A stretch of 7,843 nt of DNA. Source: Gammaproteobacteria bacterium. Lineage in GTDB: Bacteria > Pseudomonadota > Gammaproteobacteria > Enterobacterales > Psychrobiaceae. Both the position numbers and the translations under genes were made by a program. Where the stretch lies: contig JABSRS010000148.1 in NCBI GenBank assembly GCA_013214885.1, positions 1 to 7,843 on the forward strand, read 5' to 3'. The notes below the pieces were generated by a model. That model searched no databases. It had not been told where the DNA came from and was given only the letters and a program-made list of their open reading frames with translations. Position 1 is the stretch's first letter; each line of letters starts with the position of its first letter. This document shows positions 7,131 through 7,843 of this stretch, piece by piece.

Positions 7131-7192
7131 TTTCTTTGTCAAGTATAGGTAAGTTTTATTACTCTTTTATGACGCCCAATGTGAAATTAAAA

Positions 7193-7220
7193 TTGACATA
7201 TATGTCCTTTATAAAATGAT
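7193..7220 (+). promoter_or_regulatory. TTGACA box overlapped by a 12-bp palindrome: candidate promoter/operator
   Basis: A perfect -35 hexamer TTGACA (7193-7198) is followed after 16 nt by AATGAT (7215-7220), a 4-of-6 match to a -10 box. GACATATATGTC (7195-7206) is a perfect palindrome overlapping the -35, with further imperfect AT-rich symmetry outside it. A dimeric repressor bound there would block the promoter. It lies between two divergent genes (the EAL gene and the RluE-like gene) and could act on either. No binding protein can be named from the sequence. Confidence 0.35.
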
Positions 7221-7293
7221 ACCACTGCCGATCACTTCATCGGTTGGCCATGTTTTCGCTCTGTTTTTATCGACTCTAAGTACCAAATGATTG

Positions 7294-7302
7294 TGATATA
7301 AT
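7294..7302 (+). promoter_or_regulatory. Extended -10 promoter for the RluE-like gene
   Basis: TGATATAAT is a perfect extended -10 element (TG, one base, TATAAT). The -35 region 17 nt upstream is poor, which is tolerated at extended -10 promoters. Initiation would fall near 7309, giving a leader of about 93 nt before the ATG at 7402. A small stem (CCGAT/ATCGG, 7228-7243) lies upstream of it and has no terminator-like T tract. Nothing else recognisable was seen in the 283-nt gap. Confidence 0.55.
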
Positions 7303-7401
7303 AAGGGACACCCAAAAACTTTTTACGAAAAACAACTTTGCTAGATCACTAAGCTTGATGCTGAGCAAGTAAAGCAACTATGTAGAGAATAAGTATGTTT
7401 A

Positions 7402-7843
7402 ATGCCAACCACTAATAAAACCAGTTTAACAGTGCTCGATGAGCCAAGCCAAAATCACCAGCACTTCAAAATATTTAAGCCATATGGTTTTTTAAGTCAG
7501 TTTTTACCCGAATCTCGAAAGAAGAAACATCTACTAGGCGAGCTATTTAACTTCCCCGATAAAACGATGGCGATTGGGCGATTAGATCACGACTCAGAAG
7601 GTTTATTGTTACTGACAACCGACGGTATGATGAGCTACAAAGTCAGAGACAAAGGGATAGAAAAGGAGTACTACGTGCAAGTTGATGGAGCGATCACCGT
7701 AGAAGTAATGTCACAGCTGCAAAATGGTGTTGAGATTAGTATCAATGGGACTAAATATCTAACCCTTCCTTGTAAATCATTCGCGTTAGTGAATGAGCCA
7801 AAAATCCCTACTCGTGGTCGTAATATTCGTGATTCTAGACATG
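7402..7843 (+). CDS. RluE-like rRNA pseudouridine synthase (5' part, runs off the window)
   Basis: This enzyme of the RsuA/RluB/RluE/RluF family isomerises a specific rRNA uridine to pseudouridine. The first 147 residues are present. They begin almost directly with the catalytic fold (FKPYGFLSQF at about 25-34) and have no S4 RNA-binding domain, as in RluE. IGRLDHDSEGLLLLTTDG contains the catalytic Asp62, and KEYYVQVDG and the Arg-rich NIRDSRH segment are family features. ATG 7402 is the first start in this frame after a TAA at 7390-7392. A second ATG at 7395 in another frame reads only six codons and overlaps this start; the weak GAG ribosome site fits its spacing better. RluE-type is the best guess. 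The C-terminal half, which would settle the subfamily, is missing. Confidence 0.87.
   Translation, partial: MPTTNKTSLTVLDEPSQNHQHFKIFKPYGFLSQFLPESRKKKHLLGELFNFPDKTMAIGRLDHDSEGLLLLTTDGMMSYKVRDKGIEKEYYVQVDGAITVEVMSQLQNGVEISINGTKYLTLPCKSFALVNEPKIPTRGRNIRDSRH

Noticed and set aside
7228..7243. CCGAT/ATCGG hairpin in the intergenic region
   Set aside because: A 5-bp stem with a 6-nt loop and no adjacent T run is within chance expectation.

Overview
The window looks like a core chromosomal segment of a marine-type gammaproteobacterium with a polar flagellum (Alteromonadales- or Vibrionales-like). The reasons are the Rnf/Rsx operon followed by nth, a motY gene divergent from rnt, and moderate-to-low GC. 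I cannot name the genus from the sequence alone. No mobile element, CRISPR array, tRNA or rRNA was seen, and no new multi-gene system stands out. The gene content is ordinary; the surprises are in gene integrity and regulatory sites.

Layout. Positions 1-4465 (+) form a tightly packed run: rnfC (5' end outside the window), rnfD, rnfG, rnfE, nth, gloA. Gaps are 11 nt or less and some genes overlap, so a single transcript is likely. RnfC, D, G and E are electron-carrying subunits of the membrane Rnf/Rsx complex, Nth is a DNA-repair endonuclease III and GloA detoxifies methylglutathione-type hemithioacetals of methylglyoxal. Two of these six genes are broken. rnfD has a net 7-nt deletion near 1911-1921 and nth has a net 16-nt deletion near 3724-3725. 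In both cases the missing part of the reading frame is fully present downstream and keeps its conserved residues, so the damage is recent or is a sequence/assembly artefact.

Positions 4474-5352 (-) hold motY, a sodium-type flagellar motor T-ring protein, convergent with gloA. Its upstream region has a textbook sigma-28 (FliA) promoter. rnt (RNase T) is divergent from it at 5502-6167 (+). A 186-nt gap then holds a perfect 9-bp hairpin whose 3' arm contains the ATG of a possible 34-codon ORF. Positions 6354-7118 (-) encode a stand-alone EAL c-di-GMP phosphodiesterase with all catalytic residues visible. A 283-nt divergent intergenic region follows, with a 12-bp perfect palindrome overlapping a TTGACA box and a perfect extended -10 element. 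The window ends inside an RluE-like rRNA pseudouridine synthase (7402 onward, +).

Physiological link (inference): Rnf is an ion-pumping redox complex in several bacteria and MotY serves sodium-driven motors, so the neighbourhood couples membrane energetics, redox/DNA-damage repair and motility. The sequence shows only their proximity, not a functional connection.
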